The position numbers and the translations under genes were made by a program. Of a stretch of 64,000 nucleotides of DNA, positions 8,801-19,210 are shown one piece after another (the first letter of the stretch is position 1; the number at the start of each line of letters is the position of its first letter). The notes beneath the pieces were generated by a model. The model had not been told where the DNA came from. It did no database searches and saw only the letters and a list, made by a program, of their open reading frames with translations. Source of the DNA: Sphingoaurantiacus capsulatus (GTDB lineage Bacteria > Pseudomonadota > Alphaproteobacteria > Sphingomonadales > Sphingomonadaceae). The DNA is taken from NCBI RefSeq assembly GCF_042648405.1, contig NZ_JBHRXV010000004.1, positions 550,641 through 614,640 on the forward strand, in the 5' to 3' direction.

Positions 8801-10282
8801 ATGGCATCGACCCCTTCCCCACAATCGGCTGACCCGATCGCCGCGCTGGCGCGTGGCGGGCGGCTCAATTTCCTCGGCTTCCTGCTGCGCCTGTTGGCGC
8901 GCCTGCCCTTCCTGTTCATCGCCGGCCAGCTCTACGGCGCCGCCACGCTCGGCCGCTTCGCCTACGCCATCCTCGTCGTCGAGCTGACCGCGCAGCTTTC
9001 AACGCTCGGGCTGAAACGCGGCATCTCGATCGCACTCGCCAAGACCGACCGACCGCATTCGCATGTGATCTGGGACGCGCTGGTACTCGGCTGGGCGCTG
9101 GCCGCCGTCGGCGCCGGCCTGCTCGCCACCTTCCCGCGCGTCGTGTTCCCGAACAGCTTCGTCACCGGGCTCGACCAGATGTTCCCGGTGACCGCGCTCG
9201 CCATCGTCGGGTCGGACATCGCGCTGGCGGCGCTCGCCTACAACCACAAGATCGGGGCGCAGGTGCGCGCCCGCTCGGTGATCGAGCCCTGGGTGCTGAC
9301 CATCGTCGCCACCATCCTCGCCTTCACCATCTTCAAACGCGACGGGCTGATCATCGCCTATGCCGCTTCGATGATCGCGGCGTTCGTCGCCTCGATAATC
9401 CCCTGCATCCGCGAGTTCGGCCTGCCGCGCGGCTGGGTGCCTCACCCCGAGCGGCTGTTCACGCTCGCCCGCGAGAATATCGCGCTCGCCGGCGCCGACG
9501 CCATCGAATGGGCGACGCGGCGTCTCGACCTGTTCATCCTCGGCATCTTCGCCGCGCCAAGCGTGATGGGCGTCTATTATGTGGCGCAGCAGGTCGCCTC
9601 GCTGCCGCAGAAACTGAAGACCAGCTTCGATCCGGTGCTTGGCCCCCTGCTGTCGAACAGCCTCGTCGCCGGAGACCGCATCGCGATGGCGGGCCATGTC
9701 CGCCAGGTCGGCTTCTGGATCATCGCCGCACAGCTCTGCGTCGCGCTGGCGCTCGGCCTGCCCGGCGAGGCGGTGCTGAGCCTTGTCGGCACCGAGTTCG
9801 CCGGCGGCCAGACGGTGCTCGCCGTCCTGCTTGCCGTCGAGGCGCTGGCGGCGACCGCCGCGGTGTCGGAAGCCGCGCTCGTCTACACCAGCCCGCAGCG
9901 CAATCTGATGCTGTCGATCGTGACCATCGCCGCGCAGGCCGTGCTGACCGTGCTGCTCGTCCATTTCTGGATCGATGCCGGGATCAACGCTGGCGTCGGC
10001 GCCGCGCTCGGCCTCGCGTTGGCGCTGAGCCTCGGCTCGGTGCTGAAGGCGCGGTTGCTGGCGCGCGAGCTGGGCGCGCCGGTCACCGGGCTGCGCTGGG
10101 CGCTGTTCCCGGCGACGATCGGCGCCGCTGCTGTCGGCCTGCTGGTGCGCGGACTGCCCGACTGGGCGCAGATCGCCGTCGGCATTCCGGCGATCATCCT
10201 GACCTTCGGCGCGATCATGTGGAAATGGGGCTTCCGCCCCGACGACCGCATCCTGTTCAGAAAGCAGCCTTCTCCGACCTGA
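8801..10282 (+). CDS. Polysaccharide/lipid-linked oligosaccharide flippase (MOP superfamily, Wzx-like)
   Basis: A 493-residue polytopic membrane protein with about 12 to 14 helices. Helix pattern and segments such as GAATLGRFAYAILVVELTAQLSTLG are typical of MATE/MOP oligosaccharide flippases, which move undecaprenyl-linked sugars across the inner membrane. No polysaccharide synthesis cluster is adjacent, so the glycan is unknown. The start at ATG 8801 is followed by a short polar stretch and then the first helix. The last 26 bases overlap the end of the convergent aspartyl protease gene. Confidence 0.8.
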   Translation: MASTPSPQSADPIAALARGGRLNFLGFLLRLLARLPFLFIAGQLYGAATLGRFAYAILVVELTAQLSTLGLKRGISIALAKTDRPHSHVIWDALVLGWALAAVGAGLLATFPRVVFPNSFVTGLDQMFPVTALAIVGSDIALAALAYNHKIGAQVRARSVIEPWVLTIVATILAFTIFKRDGLIIAYAASMIAAFVASIIPCIREFGLPRGWVPHPERLFTLARENIALAGADAIEWATRRLDLFILGIFAAPSVMGVYYVAQQVASLPQKLKTSFDPVLGPLLSNSLVAGDRIAMAGHVRQVGFWIIAAQLCVALALGLPGEAVLSLVGTEFAGGQTVLAVLLAVEALAATAAVSEAALVYTSPQRNLMLSIVTIAAQAVLTVLLVHFWIDAGINAGVGAALGLALALSLGSVLKARLLARELGAPVTGLRWALFPATIGAAAVGLLVRGLPDWAQIAVGIPAIILTFGAIMWKWGFRPDDRILFRKQPSPT

Positions 10283-11195
10283 GCTGGAAGCGCACCTTCT
10301 TGGTATCGAAGTCGAGCGACACCCGCTCGAACGCGCGCAGGATATCGACCCCGATCAGCATCGCCGGCTTGCCCGCCAGCTTGAACTTCTTGAACGGGTG
10401 CGCGTCCGAATAGACGATCGGAATGTCGCCGAGGATGACGCCACCGATCTTCATGCGCGGCAGCATGCCATAGTCGGCGGCGATCTTGCGCCCGGTGACG
10501 CTCACCAGCTCGGTCGATACCTCGGTGCCCTTGGCGCCGCGCACCATCATCTTGCGCAGCTCGGGGTTGCCGATGGTCACCTGCGACCCCGAATCGACGA
10601 TCGCATAGACGCGCTGGCCGTTGACCGAGGCATTGACCAGCACCAGCTGCCCGAAGCGGCGCTTGGCGGTGATGGTGATGACGTCGGCGTCCTTGTCTTC
10701 CGGCACGCGATAGTCGGACGGGCGGACGGTCATCTGCTCGCCGATGAAGTCCATCGTCACCCGCTGGTCAGCGAGTGCGTCGATGCCGATCAACCCCGCG
10801 GCGCCGAGCGCGGCGTCAGGAAGGATCGGCGCGCGGATGTCGGCGACCTCCTTGTGGCCGATCTTCAGCTTCTCGAGACGAGTCGTCCGCACCACGTCGA
10901 CCCCGGCGACGCCGTGCAACTGCGCCGCGCGATCGGCGATGAGGCCCAATTTGGTGGCGAGGCTTTGCGAGATCACGGTGCGGTCGGCGCCGGTGTCGAC
11001 GGCGAAGGCGAACGGGCCCTGGCCGTTGACGAACACCGGCACGGTCATCCGCGTGAGCTTGTCCTGCGCGGTCGCCAGCACCGATTCATTGGTGGCGGTC
11101 AGATCGCCGACCGGCGCCTGCGGGACCTCGGCACGCGCTGTCGTCGTCGCCAGCATCGCGGCGAGCAGCGCCGCGCCTCCCCAAAATCGACCCAT
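10257..11195 (-). CDS. Exported retropepsin-like aspartyl protease
   Basis: A 312-residue protein with a signal peptide (cleavage near TTARA, residue 22). It carries two aspartyl-protease half-sites: FAVDTGADRT with Asp67 and AIVDSGSQVT with Asp201. Each is followed by a hydrophobic Gly-Ile segment (LIGIDAL, MLIGVDIL), so a single chain probably forms a pepsin-like two-lobed active site from a duplicated unit. It should act in the periplasm or envelope; the substrate is unknown. The gene stands alone upstream and overlaps the flippase gene tail to tail. Confidence 0.85.
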   Translation of the reverse strand: MGRFWGGAALLAAMLATTTARAEVPQAPVGDLTATNESVLATAQDKLTRMTVPVFVNGQGPFAFAVDTGADRTVISQSLATKLGLIADRAAQLHGVAGVDVVRTTRLEKLKIGHKEVADIRAPILPDAALGAAGLIGIDALADQRVTMDFIGEQMTVRPSDYRVPEDKDADVITITAKRRFGQLVLVNASVNGQRVYAIVDSGSQVTIGNPELRKMMVRGAKGTEVSTELVSVTGRKIAADYGMLPRMKIGGVILGDIPIVYSDAHPFKKFKLAGKPAMLIGVDILRAFERVSLDFDTKKVRFQLRSEKAAF

Positions 11196-11307
11196 GACCC
11201 AACCTCTTTTCGTTGGCTCCAGCTTACGCTGCGGGCAACCGGGGGCAAGATCGCCGGCGGTCGTTGGTGGAATAGCTGGCCGCGTCTGTCGAAGATCAGC
11301 TGCGGCC

Positions 11308-13101
11308 CTACCCGCGGCGGGGCGCGACGTCGAAGGCGATGGTCAGCCGCTCGCCGTCGCTGAACGGTACGGTGCCATGCCACATGATCGACGGAAACAG
11401 CGCGAGGCGCCCCGGCTGCGGCCTGATCAGCCGCAGCGGCGGCAGCCCAAGCTTCAGTTCGGCCGGCGGCACGCCGATCGACAGCCAGCCGGCGGTGTCG
11501 CTCTCGTCTTCGCCGACGCCCGGCGGCAGCGACACGTAGAAGGCCGAGCTGAGCCAGCCGCGCGGATGGACGTGGTTGATGTGAAAGCCCTGCGCCGACA
11601 GCCGCACCGACCAGCCGCCGACGATGCGCGCGCCGTTGCGCGGCTCCTTCAGGGTCGGGTGCGTCGGATCGGGCGGCGGCAGCCGCGAGACGTAGAGGTC
11701 GATGGCGTCGCCGAGCGCCTTCCTCACCTGCCGCATCAGCGGCTCGCTGCGGATGAGGATATCGCCGTCGGTCTGCGTGCCGCCGCGCAGCGACTGGTCG
11801 ATCGGGTGCGACCGGGTGACGTGAAGCTCGCGCAGCCGCGCCGCCAGTTCTTCGAGGGGGGGCATGGCGTCGGCGATGTCGAGCGTCTGCACCAGCCGAT
11901 CGTCGCCGGCCAGCCAATCGTGGCGCGCGTCGCCGGTCAGCCGCCACGCGGTGCCGAGATAGGCCCAGGCGAGCGCGCTGCCGGTGGCGGTCAGCGGTTC
12001 AACGAGCCGCGCCGCCTCGTCGGGCCGGCCATGGCGCAGCGCATGGCGGACGCGCACCAGCTCCAGCGTGAAATCGCCCGGCGGCAGCGCCGCGAGCAGC
12101 TTCGCGGCGTGGGCGCCGTCGCCCGCTTCGTCGGCCGTGATCGCCTCCAGATGGTCGAGCACCTGCGCCGCCTCGGCATCGCCGATCAGCGCCACCCGCG
12201 CCCGCTCGATCGCCATTCGCGCCTCGGCGTGGCGCTCGGCGCGATTGAGCAGCGCCACCAGCCCGTACCAGAGCTGGCGCTCGCGCGGCCGATCGGCGAG
12301 CGCCGCCTCGAAGCTCGTCTCGGGCGGCACGGTGCGCGTCTGGCCGCGCAGCTGCGCCAGCGCCATATGGCCATCGAGCCAGTCGGGATTGGCATTTACC
12401 TTGGCGGTAAGATGGCGCTCGATCGCCGGCGGGCCGCCCGGATCGGCGGCGTTGCGCGCGATGAACAGTTCAAGGTCACCCGGCGTCAGCGCCTCGGCGC
12501 GCGCATAATAGGGGGCGGGGTCGGTGCCGCCGCGTTCCGCCTCGACCGTCGCCCGCGCCCGCGCCGCCTTCGAATCCGCCGGCGCCAGCGTCACCGCCTT
12601 GTCGAGCGACGCCACCGCCGCTTCGAGGTCGCCCTCGCCGCGATCGATCAGCCCCAGCATCAGCCAGGCGTTGGCGAGATCGGGCCGATGGCCGGTGGCG
12701 GCGACCAGCGCCTGCCGCGCCTCGACAAAGCGCTCCTCGGTCTCGGCGGTCATCGCGAGGTTGACCAGCGCGTCGACGAAATCGGGCTTCAGCGCCACCG
12801 CGCGACGGTAGTGATCGAGCGCCAGCGCATTCTCGCCGAGGTCGGAGAGAAGGTTGGCGTAGTTGTTGTGAACCTGCGGGTCGTTCGGCCCCAGCTCGAC
12901 CGCCGCCGCAAACTGCGCGCGCGCCGCCGCCGTATCGCCGCGCCGCTTTTCGACCAGCGCCAGAAGATGGCGAACCTGCGGGACGCGCGGCGCCTGGCCG
13001 ATGATCGTGCGCGCCAGCTCCCGCGCGCGCTCCAGATCACCCGCCGAAAAAGCCGCGTTCGCCTCGCCGAACAGCGCCTGCAAATTGACGCCGGCGGTCA
13101 T
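11308..13101 (-). CDS. TPR protein with C-terminal putative 2OG-Fe(II) oxygenase domain
   Basis: A 597-residue protein. Residues 1 to ~330 are helical repeats, with clear TPR units near residues 75-200. The last ~200 residues match the putative 2OG-Fe(II) oxygenase family (PF13759 type). They carry a histidine cluster HINHVH within GFHINHVHPRGWLSSAFYV, a second ligand in MWHGTVPF, and RLTIAFD near the end. The enzyme would hydroxylate an unidentified protein or small molecule, with the TPRs probably binding the substrate. No signal peptide is seen, so it is probably cytoplasmic. It follows DUF2948 by 4 bases in the murA operon. Confidence 0.8.
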   Translation of the reverse strand: MTAGVNLQALFGEANAAFSAGDLERARELARTIIGQAPRVPQVRHLLALVEKRRGDTAAARAQFAAAVELGPNDPQVHNNYANLLSDLGENALALDHYRRAVALKPDFVDALVNLAMTAETEERFVEARQALVAATGHRPDLANAWLMLGLIDRGEGDLEAAVASLDKAVTLAPADSKAARARATVEAERGGTDPAPYYARAEALTPGDLELFIARNAADPGGPPAIERHLTAKVNANPDWLDGHMALAQLRGQTRTVPPETSFEAALADRPRERQLWYGLVALLNRAERHAEARMAIERARVALIGDAEAAQVLDHLEAITADEAGDGAHAAKLLAALPPGDFTLELVRVRHALRHGRPDEAARLVEPLTATGSALAWAYLGTAWRLTGDARHDWLAGDDRLVQTLDIADAMPPLEELAARLRELHVTRSHPIDQSLRGGTQTDGDILIRSEPLMRQVRKALGDAIDLYVSRLPPPDPTHPTLKEPRNGARIVGGWSVRLSAQGFHINHVHPRGWLSSAFYVSLPPGVGEDESDTAGWLSIGVPPAELKLGLPPLRLIRPQPGRLALFPSIMWHGTVPFSDGERLTIAFDVAPRRG

Positions 13102-13105
13102 CGCC

Positions 13106-13506
13106 TCAATCGTCGTGGTTGGGCGTGCTGCGCGTGCCCCACGGCCCGGCGAGATCCTCCAGCACCACGTCGATGCACTCGGCCTCCAGCCGCACCGAGG
13201 CGCCGCCGGCGAAGTCGAGCGTCACGCCGCCCTCTTCGGGCCGGATCGCGAGCAGCGCCAGCACCGTGTCGCCCGCCACTGGCCAGCCTTTGCGTTGCGC
13301 CTTTGCCACGCCGTCGAAGCGCAGCGCCGAGCGGGTGCGCGACGGCACATCGGCTTCCCAGCGATAGCGGTTGGCGACCAGCGCGAAGCGGCGCGCCTTT
13401 GCGTCGAACGCGATGTCGTCGACGCGCACCGCGGCGTCCTGCATCAGCGCCGAGATGACGGGCAGGTCGTCGGCCTCATGGCCGATCAGGCGCAGGCGCT
13501 CGCTCA

Positions 13507-13507
<1 letters not shown>
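13106..13507 (-). CDS. DUF2948 family protein
   Basis: A 133-residue conserved protein of unknown function, known mainly from alphaproteobacteria and often next to murA, as here. Recognisable segments are LRLIGHEADDLPVISALMQD at the N-terminus and RFALVANRYRWE, where Arg and Trp are typical. There is no signal peptide or membrane helix. Its start codon overlaps the murA stop codon by one base (TGATG), which implies translational coupling. Envelope-biosynthesis context suggests, but does not show, a link to peptidoglycan precursor supply. Confidence 0.88.
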
Positions 13508-14790
<1,283 letters not shown>

Positions 14791-14810
14791 CGCCGTTGAT
14801 TAGGGCGGCG

Positions 14811-15365
14811 CTAGAGCCTCGGCAAGGTCACGCCCTGCTGGCCCATATATTTGCCTGCCCGGTCGGCATAGCTGACCTCGCAGGGCTCGTTCCCTTGCAG
14901 GAACAGGAACTGGCAAGCGCCTTCATTCGCGTAGATCTTCGCGGGCAGCGGCGTGGTGTTCGAAAACTCCAGCGTGACATGCCCTTCCCAGCCGGGCTCC
15001 AGCGGGGTGACGTTCACGATGATTCCGCAGCGCGCATAGGTCGATTTGCCGAGGCAGATGACCAGCACGTCGCGCGGCACGCGGAAATATTCGACGGTGC
15101 GGGCCAACGCGAAGCTGTTCGGCGGAATGATGCAGACATTGGTCTTCCGATCGACGAAGCTGGTCGGCGAGAAATTCTTCGGGTCGACTACTGCCGAATC
15201 GACGTTGGTGAAGATCTTGAACTCGTCGGCGACGCGCGCGTCATAGCCGTAGGAGGAGAGGCCGTAGGAGATGCAGCCGTCGCGGCGCTGCCGGTCCTCG
15301 AACGGCTCGATCATGCCGTCGGCGAGCGCGCGCTCGCGGATCCAGCGGTCGGACATGACGGCCAC
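14811..15365 (-). CDS. dcd: dCTP deaminase
   Basis: Converts dCTP to dUTP, feeding dTMP synthesis. The 184-residue protein has the family blocks [40 protein letters not shown] (with the catalytic Glu) and [11 protein letters not shown]. The Arg-Cys in YARCG and the Glu in TLEFSN match the deaminating family rather than dUTPase alone. An in-frame ATG at 15356 gives MSDRW and is an equally possible start. UPF0262 lies 12 bases upstream on the same strand. Confidence 0.96.
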   Translation of the reverse strand: MAVMSDRWIRERALADGMIEPFEDRQRRDGCISYGLSSYGYDARVADEFKIFTNVDSAVVDPKNFSPTSFVDRKTNVCIIPPNSFALARTVEYFRVPRDVLVICLGKSTYARCGIIVNVTPLEPGWEGHVTLEFSNTTPLPAKIYANEGACQFLFLQGNEPCEVSYADRAGKYMGQQGVTLPRL

Positions 15366-15377
15366 GAAACTCTCCCT

Positions 15378-15857
15378 CTATCGGATGTGCAGGACGCAGA
15401 TCAGCGTGAATAGCCGCCGCGCGGTATCGAAATCCACCTCGACCTTGCCGGCCAGCCGTTCCTGCAAGGTCTCCGCCGCCTCGTTGTGGATGCCGCGCCG
15501 CGCCATGTCGATCGTTTCGATCTGGCTGGGCGAGGCGTTGCGGATCGCCTTGTAGTAGCTGTCGCAGATGGCGAAATAGTCGCGGACGATGCGCCGGAAG
15601 GGCGACAGCGCCAACACGAAGGTTTCAAGCGCGCGGTCGTCGGCCGCGGCGATATCGATGGCGAGCCGCCCCTCCTCGACGCGCAAGGTGACCTTGAACG
15701 GCCCGGCATAGCCGCCGTCATAGGGGCCGGCCGGCGCGAAGTGATTGCCTTCGAGCAGATCGAAGATCGCGACGCGCCGCTCCTGCTCGACATCGGCGTT
15801 GCGCCAGATGATCGTCCGCTCGTCGAGCTTCACATCGATGATGCGCGGATCGCTCAC
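15378..15857 (-). CDS. UPF0262 family protein
   Basis: A 159-residue conserved alphaproteobacterial protein of unknown function. The N-terminus (RIIDVKLDERTIIWR), the middle (SPFRRIVRDYFAICDSYY) and the helical C-terminus (IDMARRGIHNEAAE) match the family pattern. No signal peptide or membrane helix is seen. It overlaps the end of the serine hydrolase gene by 4 bases and precedes dcd by 12 bases, so the serine hydrolase, UPF0262 and dcd genes likely share a transcript. Confidence 0.9.
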   Translation of the reverse strand: MSDPRIIDVKLDERTIIWRNADVEQERRVAIFDLLEGNHFAPAGPYDGGYAGPFKVTLRVEEGRLAIDIAAADDRALETFVLALSPFRRIVRDYFAICDSYYKAIRNASPSQIETIDMARRGIHNEAAETLQERLAGKVEVDFDTARRLFTLICVLHIR

Positions 15858-16903
15858 GGCACCGCCGGATAGGCGGCGACCAGCCGCGCGAGCTGCTGGC
15901 GCACCGGGGCCAGCACGTCATCCTGCGTCTTGCCGAGCCGCACCACCACCAGCCGCTTCGACGGCACGACGATCACATATTGGCCGAGGTGGCCGATCGC
16001 GGCGTAGGCGTCGGCGGGTCCTGCCTCGGGAAACAGCGCCTGTGCGCTGCCCTTCGGGCGCGGGCGGTTGAGCCAGAAATGACCGCCATACCCGCCATCG
16101 GTGGCGGCGGGCGCCTGCACGAAGCTGACCCATTCGGCCGGCACGATGCCCTTGCCGCCGTCGAGATAGAGCTGGCCGAATTTCGCCCAATCGCGCGCGC
16201 TGGCGTGGCAGAGCGAGCCGCCGAGCATCGTGCCCGTCGCGTCATATTCGCAGACGAGGCTGCTCATCCCTGCGGGACGGGCCAGCCGGCTTTCGATGTG
16301 CGCGCGCATCGCGGCGCGGCGGGCCGCCGGCGTCTTCGCATTCGGCGCGACGGTGCGCTGGACGATGTCGGCAAGGATGACGCTGGTCGCGGTCGAATAT
16401 TCATATTTGGCGCCCGGCTTCGCTTCGAGCGGCTGCGCGATCGAGGCGCCCGCCGCGTCGCCGGCGCGGTCGGTGTAGAGGATGCGCACGGTGTCGGCAT
16501 CCTGCAGCCGCTCACCGCCTTCCTCATGATTGAGGCCCGACGACATATGGAGGAGTTGCCGCAAGGTGATCGCCGCGCGCGGGTCGCCCGGCTTGGCGTG
16601 CCATTCCGCGACCGGTGCCGGCGTGTCCAGCTGCAGCTTTCCTTCCGCCACCAATTGCCCGACCAGCGTCGCGGTCAGCGACTTCGCCATCGACCAGGAG
16701 ATGAAGCGGTTGCCGGGGCCATAACCGCGCCCGTAGCGCTCATAGACCGGCACGCCGTCCTTCAGCACGACCACCGCGCGCGTCTCGCCAAGCTCGGGTC
16801 GCGTGAAGAAGGAATCGGCCGCCTGTTGTGCAGGCGACAGCGGCGCCGCGCCGATCAGCGCGGCGGCGGCTGCCAAAATCATGCTTGCCCGAAAGCCCCT
16901 CAT
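15854..16903 (-). CDS. Exported serine hydrolase, class C beta-lactamase fold
   Basis: A 349-residue exported protein. Signal peptide: MRGFRASMILAAAAALIGAAP with cleavage near SPAQQA. The SxxK motif is SMAKSLT. A YSTATS segment could supply the Tyr-x-Ser/Asn element, and GHLGQYVIV may replace the KTG strand. It belongs to the broad penicillin-binding-protein/esterase/beta-lactamase family; real beta-lactamase activity is not implied. I choose ATG 16903 because the signal peptide begins there. The longer frame to 16957 adds 18 polar residues and overlaps the divergent gene. It is coupled by a 4-base overlap to UPF0262. Confidence 0.85.
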   Translation of the reverse strand: MRGFRASMILAAAAALIGAAPLSPAQQAADSFFTRPELGETRAVVVLKDGVPVYERYGRGYGPGNRFISWSMAKSLTATLVGQLVAEGKLQLDTPAPVAEWHAKPGDPRAAITLRQLLHMSSGLNHEEGGERLQDADTVRILYTDRAGDAAGASIAQPLEAKPGAKYEYSTATSVILADIVQRTVAPNAKTPAARRAAMRAHIESRLARPAGMSSLVCEYDATGTMLGGSLCHASARDWAKFGQLYLDGGKGIVPAEWVSFVQAPAATDGGYGGHFWLNRPRPKGSAQALFPEAGPADAYAAIGHLGQYVIVVPSKRLVVVRLGKTQDDVLAPVRQQLARLVAAYPAVP

Positions 16904-16947
16904 CGCGTCACCTCTAGCCCGATCGCCGCAGGTTAGGGAGGGGGCGC

Positions 16948-17265
16948 ATGAAGGCAAGCCGTTGGATGCTCGGGGCGGTGCTCATCGTCGCCCTCGGCGT
17001 CGGTGGACTTTTCGCGCTCCGGGCCAGCCCGATCGGCCAGCAGACCGAGGTCGGCGTCGGCTATGGCGCGCGCACCGCCTGCGCCTGCCGCTATCTCGGC
17101 AACCGCAGCCTCGACAGCTGCAAGACCGACTTCGAGCCCGGCATGGAGATGGTGCGGCTGAGCGAGGACCCGGCGGCGAAACGCATCACCGCGACCGTCC
17201 CGCTGATCGCCTCGCGCTCGGCGACCTATGCGGAAGGCTATGGCTGCACCTTGAACGACGACTAG
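16948..17265 (+). CDS. Small exported or membrane-anchored hypothetical protein
   Basis: A 105-residue protein with an N-terminal hydrophobic segment (residues 7-24) that is a signal peptide or anchor. The mature part has four cysteines (ACACRY, DSCKTDF, GCTLND), which suggests disulfides in the periplasm. GGGAGGGGG precedes ATG 16948. It is divergent from the serine hydrolase, and its stop overlaps the end of the convergent dioxygenase gene by 4 bases. I do not recognise a family; a partner role for the adjacent serine hydrolase is possible. Confidence 0.7.
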   Translation: MKASRWMLGAVLIVALGVGGLFALRASPIGQQTEVGVGYGARTACACRYLGNRSLDSCKTDFEPGMEMVRLSEDPAAKRITATVPLIASRSATYAEGYGCTLNDD

Positions 17266-18209
17266 ATCAGTTTGATCTCGCGCAGCCGCTGCTGGAGATA
17301 CTCGTCCGCCGTGATTGCCTCCGGATAACGGTCGGGTGTCTCGGGCGTCACGCAGCCGGGAAGCGTGCGGATCGCGAATTCCGGCTCGAAGTGCAGGAAG
17401 AAGGGCGTCGAGTAGCGCGGCAAGCCGCGGCGCTCGGGCGCCGGGTTGACGACGCGGTGCGTCGTCGACGGCAGATAATGGTTGGTCAGCCGCTGCAGCA
17501 TGTCGCCGACATTGACCACCAGCGCGCCCTCGGGCGGGGTGATCGCCAGCCACTGGCCGTCGCGCGTCTTCACCTCGAGCCCCGCCTCCTCGGCGCCAAG
17601 CAGCAGGGTGATGACGTTGATGTCCTCATGCGCGCCGGCGCGCACGCCGGGTGCGTCCATCGGCACCGGCGGATAATGGAGCAGGCGAAGCACCGAATTG
17701 CCAAGGCGCACCTTGTCGTCGAAGAAGCGCTCGTCGAGCTTCAGGTAGCGGGCGATGGCGCGCAGCAGCGTCGCGCCCATCTCGTCGAGGGCGTCGTAGA
17801 GCGTCTTCACATGCGTATGGAAACCCGCGACCTCGGTCGGCCAGAGGTTCTCCGGCATATAGCGGCGATACGGGTGCGCATCGGGCAGGTCGCGGCCGAC
17901 GTGCCAGAATTCCTTCAGGTCGTGAACCTTGGCGTCCTTCGCGGTCTCGACGCCGAACGGGGTCAGGCCGCGCGCGCCGCCGGTGCCGGGCAGGTGGTAA
18001 CGGCGCTTCAGGCCTTCGGGGAGCGCGAAGAAGGCTTTGGTATCCTCGACGGCCCGGTCAATGACGCCTTGGTCGATTCCATGGTCGGCGACAACGGCGA
18101 AGCCGGTGCGGCGGAAGCTATCGCCCAGTTCCTCCGCGAAACGGTCGGGATCGGTGGCGGCGAGGCCCATCGAAACGGGCTGGATCGCGGCGGGGGCGGC
18201 ATCGGCCAT
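17262..18209 (-). CDS. Isopenicillin N synthase-like 2OG-Fe(II) dioxygenase
   Basis: A 315-residue cytoplasmic oxygenase. The iron triad lies in the double-stranded beta-helix: His and Asp in AHEDINVIT, and the distal His in STTHRVVNP, followed by Arg in PERRGLPRYS (the 2OG-binding region is R-x-S: RYS). The N-terminal DIOX_N-like region includes GFAVVADHGID. Length fits the family, which covers amino-acid hydroxylases and ethylene-forming-type enzymes; the name does not imply penicillin synthesis. The substrate is unknown. It has its own upstream gap of about 90 bases. Confidence 0.9.
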   Translation of the reverse strand: MADAAPAAIQPVSMGLAATDPDRFAEELGDSFRRTGFAVVADHGIDQGVIDRAVEDTKAFFALPEGLKRRYHLPGTGGARGLTPFGVETAKDAKVHDLKEFWHVGRDLPDAHPYRRYMPENLWPTEVAGFHTHVKTLYDALDEMGATLLRAIARYLKLDERFFDDKVRLGNSVLRLLHYPPVPMDAPGVRAGAHEDINVITLLLGAEEAGLEVKTRDGQWLAITPPEGALVVNVGDMLQRLTNHYLPSTTHRVVNPAPERRGLPRYSTPFFLHFEPEFAIRTLPGCVTPETPDRYPEAITADEYLQQRLREIKLI

Positions 18210-18302
18210 GGGACTCGCCTGAGCTGACGGGAAGAAGACCCGCCCTTTACTGCCGCGGGTTACTCGCCGTCAAAGAAGGTCCCTTCAACGGGGCTCATTT
18301 CA

Positions 18303-18434
18303 TCAGAGCATCCAAGCCTGCGGCCATTCGGGAACCGGCCGACCGTAATAGAACACGGCCCGGTTGCCCTCGATCCGTTCACGGCGGACGCGGCGCATCT
18401 CGCTGCGGTCGCGGTTCTTCACATCATACGCCAT
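18303..18434 (-). CDS. Possible 43-residue basic protein
   Basis: Reading from ATG 18434 gives 43 codons then TGA, starting MAYDVKNRDRSEMRRVRRER and ending WPQAWML. It is rich in Arg with aromatic residues near the end. Codon third positions are mostly G or C, like real genes here. The ribosome-binding site is weak (GAGTAG). It fills an otherwise empty ~320-base gap between the dioxygenase and the zinc-ribbon gene. I do not recognise a family and rate it as plausible only. Confidence 0.4.
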   Translation of the reverse strand: MAYDVKNRDRSEMRRVRRERIEGNRAVFYYGRPVPEWPQAWML

Positions 18435-18531
18435 CACGCTACTCACAAACTGATCGACCCCGGTCTCTAGCCGGCGTCAGGTCAGCGAAAACAATGCGGC
18501 AGGCGCGCGAACGGTTCCCTCGGACCACCGC

Positions 18532-18714
18532 TCAGGCGGCAGGAGCTATCGTATCGGGTCCGCGATCTTCCGATCGGCCGTGGCGGCAATTGGGGCAGAG
18601 ATGCGCCGCCGCGCGGTCTTCGCGCAGCCGGCAGTTGAGGCACCAATAGGCGCCGCACGCCAGGCAGTGGCGCCAATTGCCGCCAGCGGCATGACAGGTC
18701 TGGCAACTCGCCAT
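18532..18714 (-). CDS. Small zinc-ribbon protein
   Basis: A 60-residue protein with four CxxC pairs: CQTC, CLAC, CLNC and CPNC, with His residues nearby (CQTCHAA, HLCPNC). The pattern predicts two structural zinc sites (treble-clef or ribbon type). CQTCH also fits a CxxCH string, but there is no signal peptide, so heme attachment is unlikely. The start is taken at ATG 18714 because the cysteine pattern begins at residue 4; the open frame continues to 18957 but that part is antisense to the PilZ gene. Function unknown. Confidence 0.55.
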   Translation of the reverse strand: MASCQTCHAAGGNWRHCLACGAYWCLNCRLREDRAAAHLCPNCRHGRSEDRGPDTIAPAA

Positions 18715-18844
18715 CGCAGCCCCCCACCGCCGCGGCATCAACCCGGCGGCGATGATGCGCCCGGTCGGTCCCCAAGTCGATAGCGCGCGGTTAACCGCAT
18801 CCGCTAAGCGAACGCTAACCGCAGGCGTGCCAGACCTGTCACCC

Positions 18845-19210
18845 ATGTTCGACTCGCTTCTCGATCGGCTGGTCGCCGGACAGCATGATGCGGATCGTCG
18901 CGGCTCCGAGCTGCGCGAGGCGGTGGCGCTGAAGGCGCTGCTCGACCTCGACGGCACGCTTCACCCCATCGACATCGGCAACATCTCCGCCGGCGGCTTG
19001 ATGGCCAGCCTCGATGCCGAGCTGGCGCCGGGTACCCGCCTCGCGGTGCTGCTCGACGGCCAGAGGCTGAAGGGTGAAGTAAGGTGGCAACACGCCGGAC
19101 GCTTCGGCATGTGCTTCGATGAGCCCCCGTCACTCGACCCGGCGATGATCGCGCGCTACCGCGCGGCAAATGTGGAGGCCTCCAAGCAAATGTCACGCTG
19201 GATGATCTAG
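18845..19210 (+). CDS. PilZ domain protein
   Basis: A 121-residue protein. The segment IDIGNISAGGLMA matches the second half of the PilZ c-di-GMP-binding pattern ([D/N]xSxxG), and LKGEVRWQHAGRFGMCFDEP matches its beta-barrel strand. The usual RxxxR motif is not obvious before it, so c-di-GMP binding is uncertain. It is cytoplasmic. ATG 18845 begins the conserved part; a longer frame from 18752 exists. It sits upstream of the exoprotein operon on the same strand, 418 bases away, which is interesting because PilZ proteins often control surface structures. Confidence 0.75.
   Translation: MFDSLLDRLVAGQHDADRRGSELREAVALKALLDLDGTLHPIDIGNISAGGLMASLDAELAPGTRLAVLLDGQRLKGEVRWQHAGRFGMCFDEPPSLDPAMIARYRAANVEASKQMSRWMI

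Noticed and set aside
10744..13458. 904-residue plus-strand frame
   Set aside because: Crosses several minus-strand genes with known motifs; low-complexity composition.
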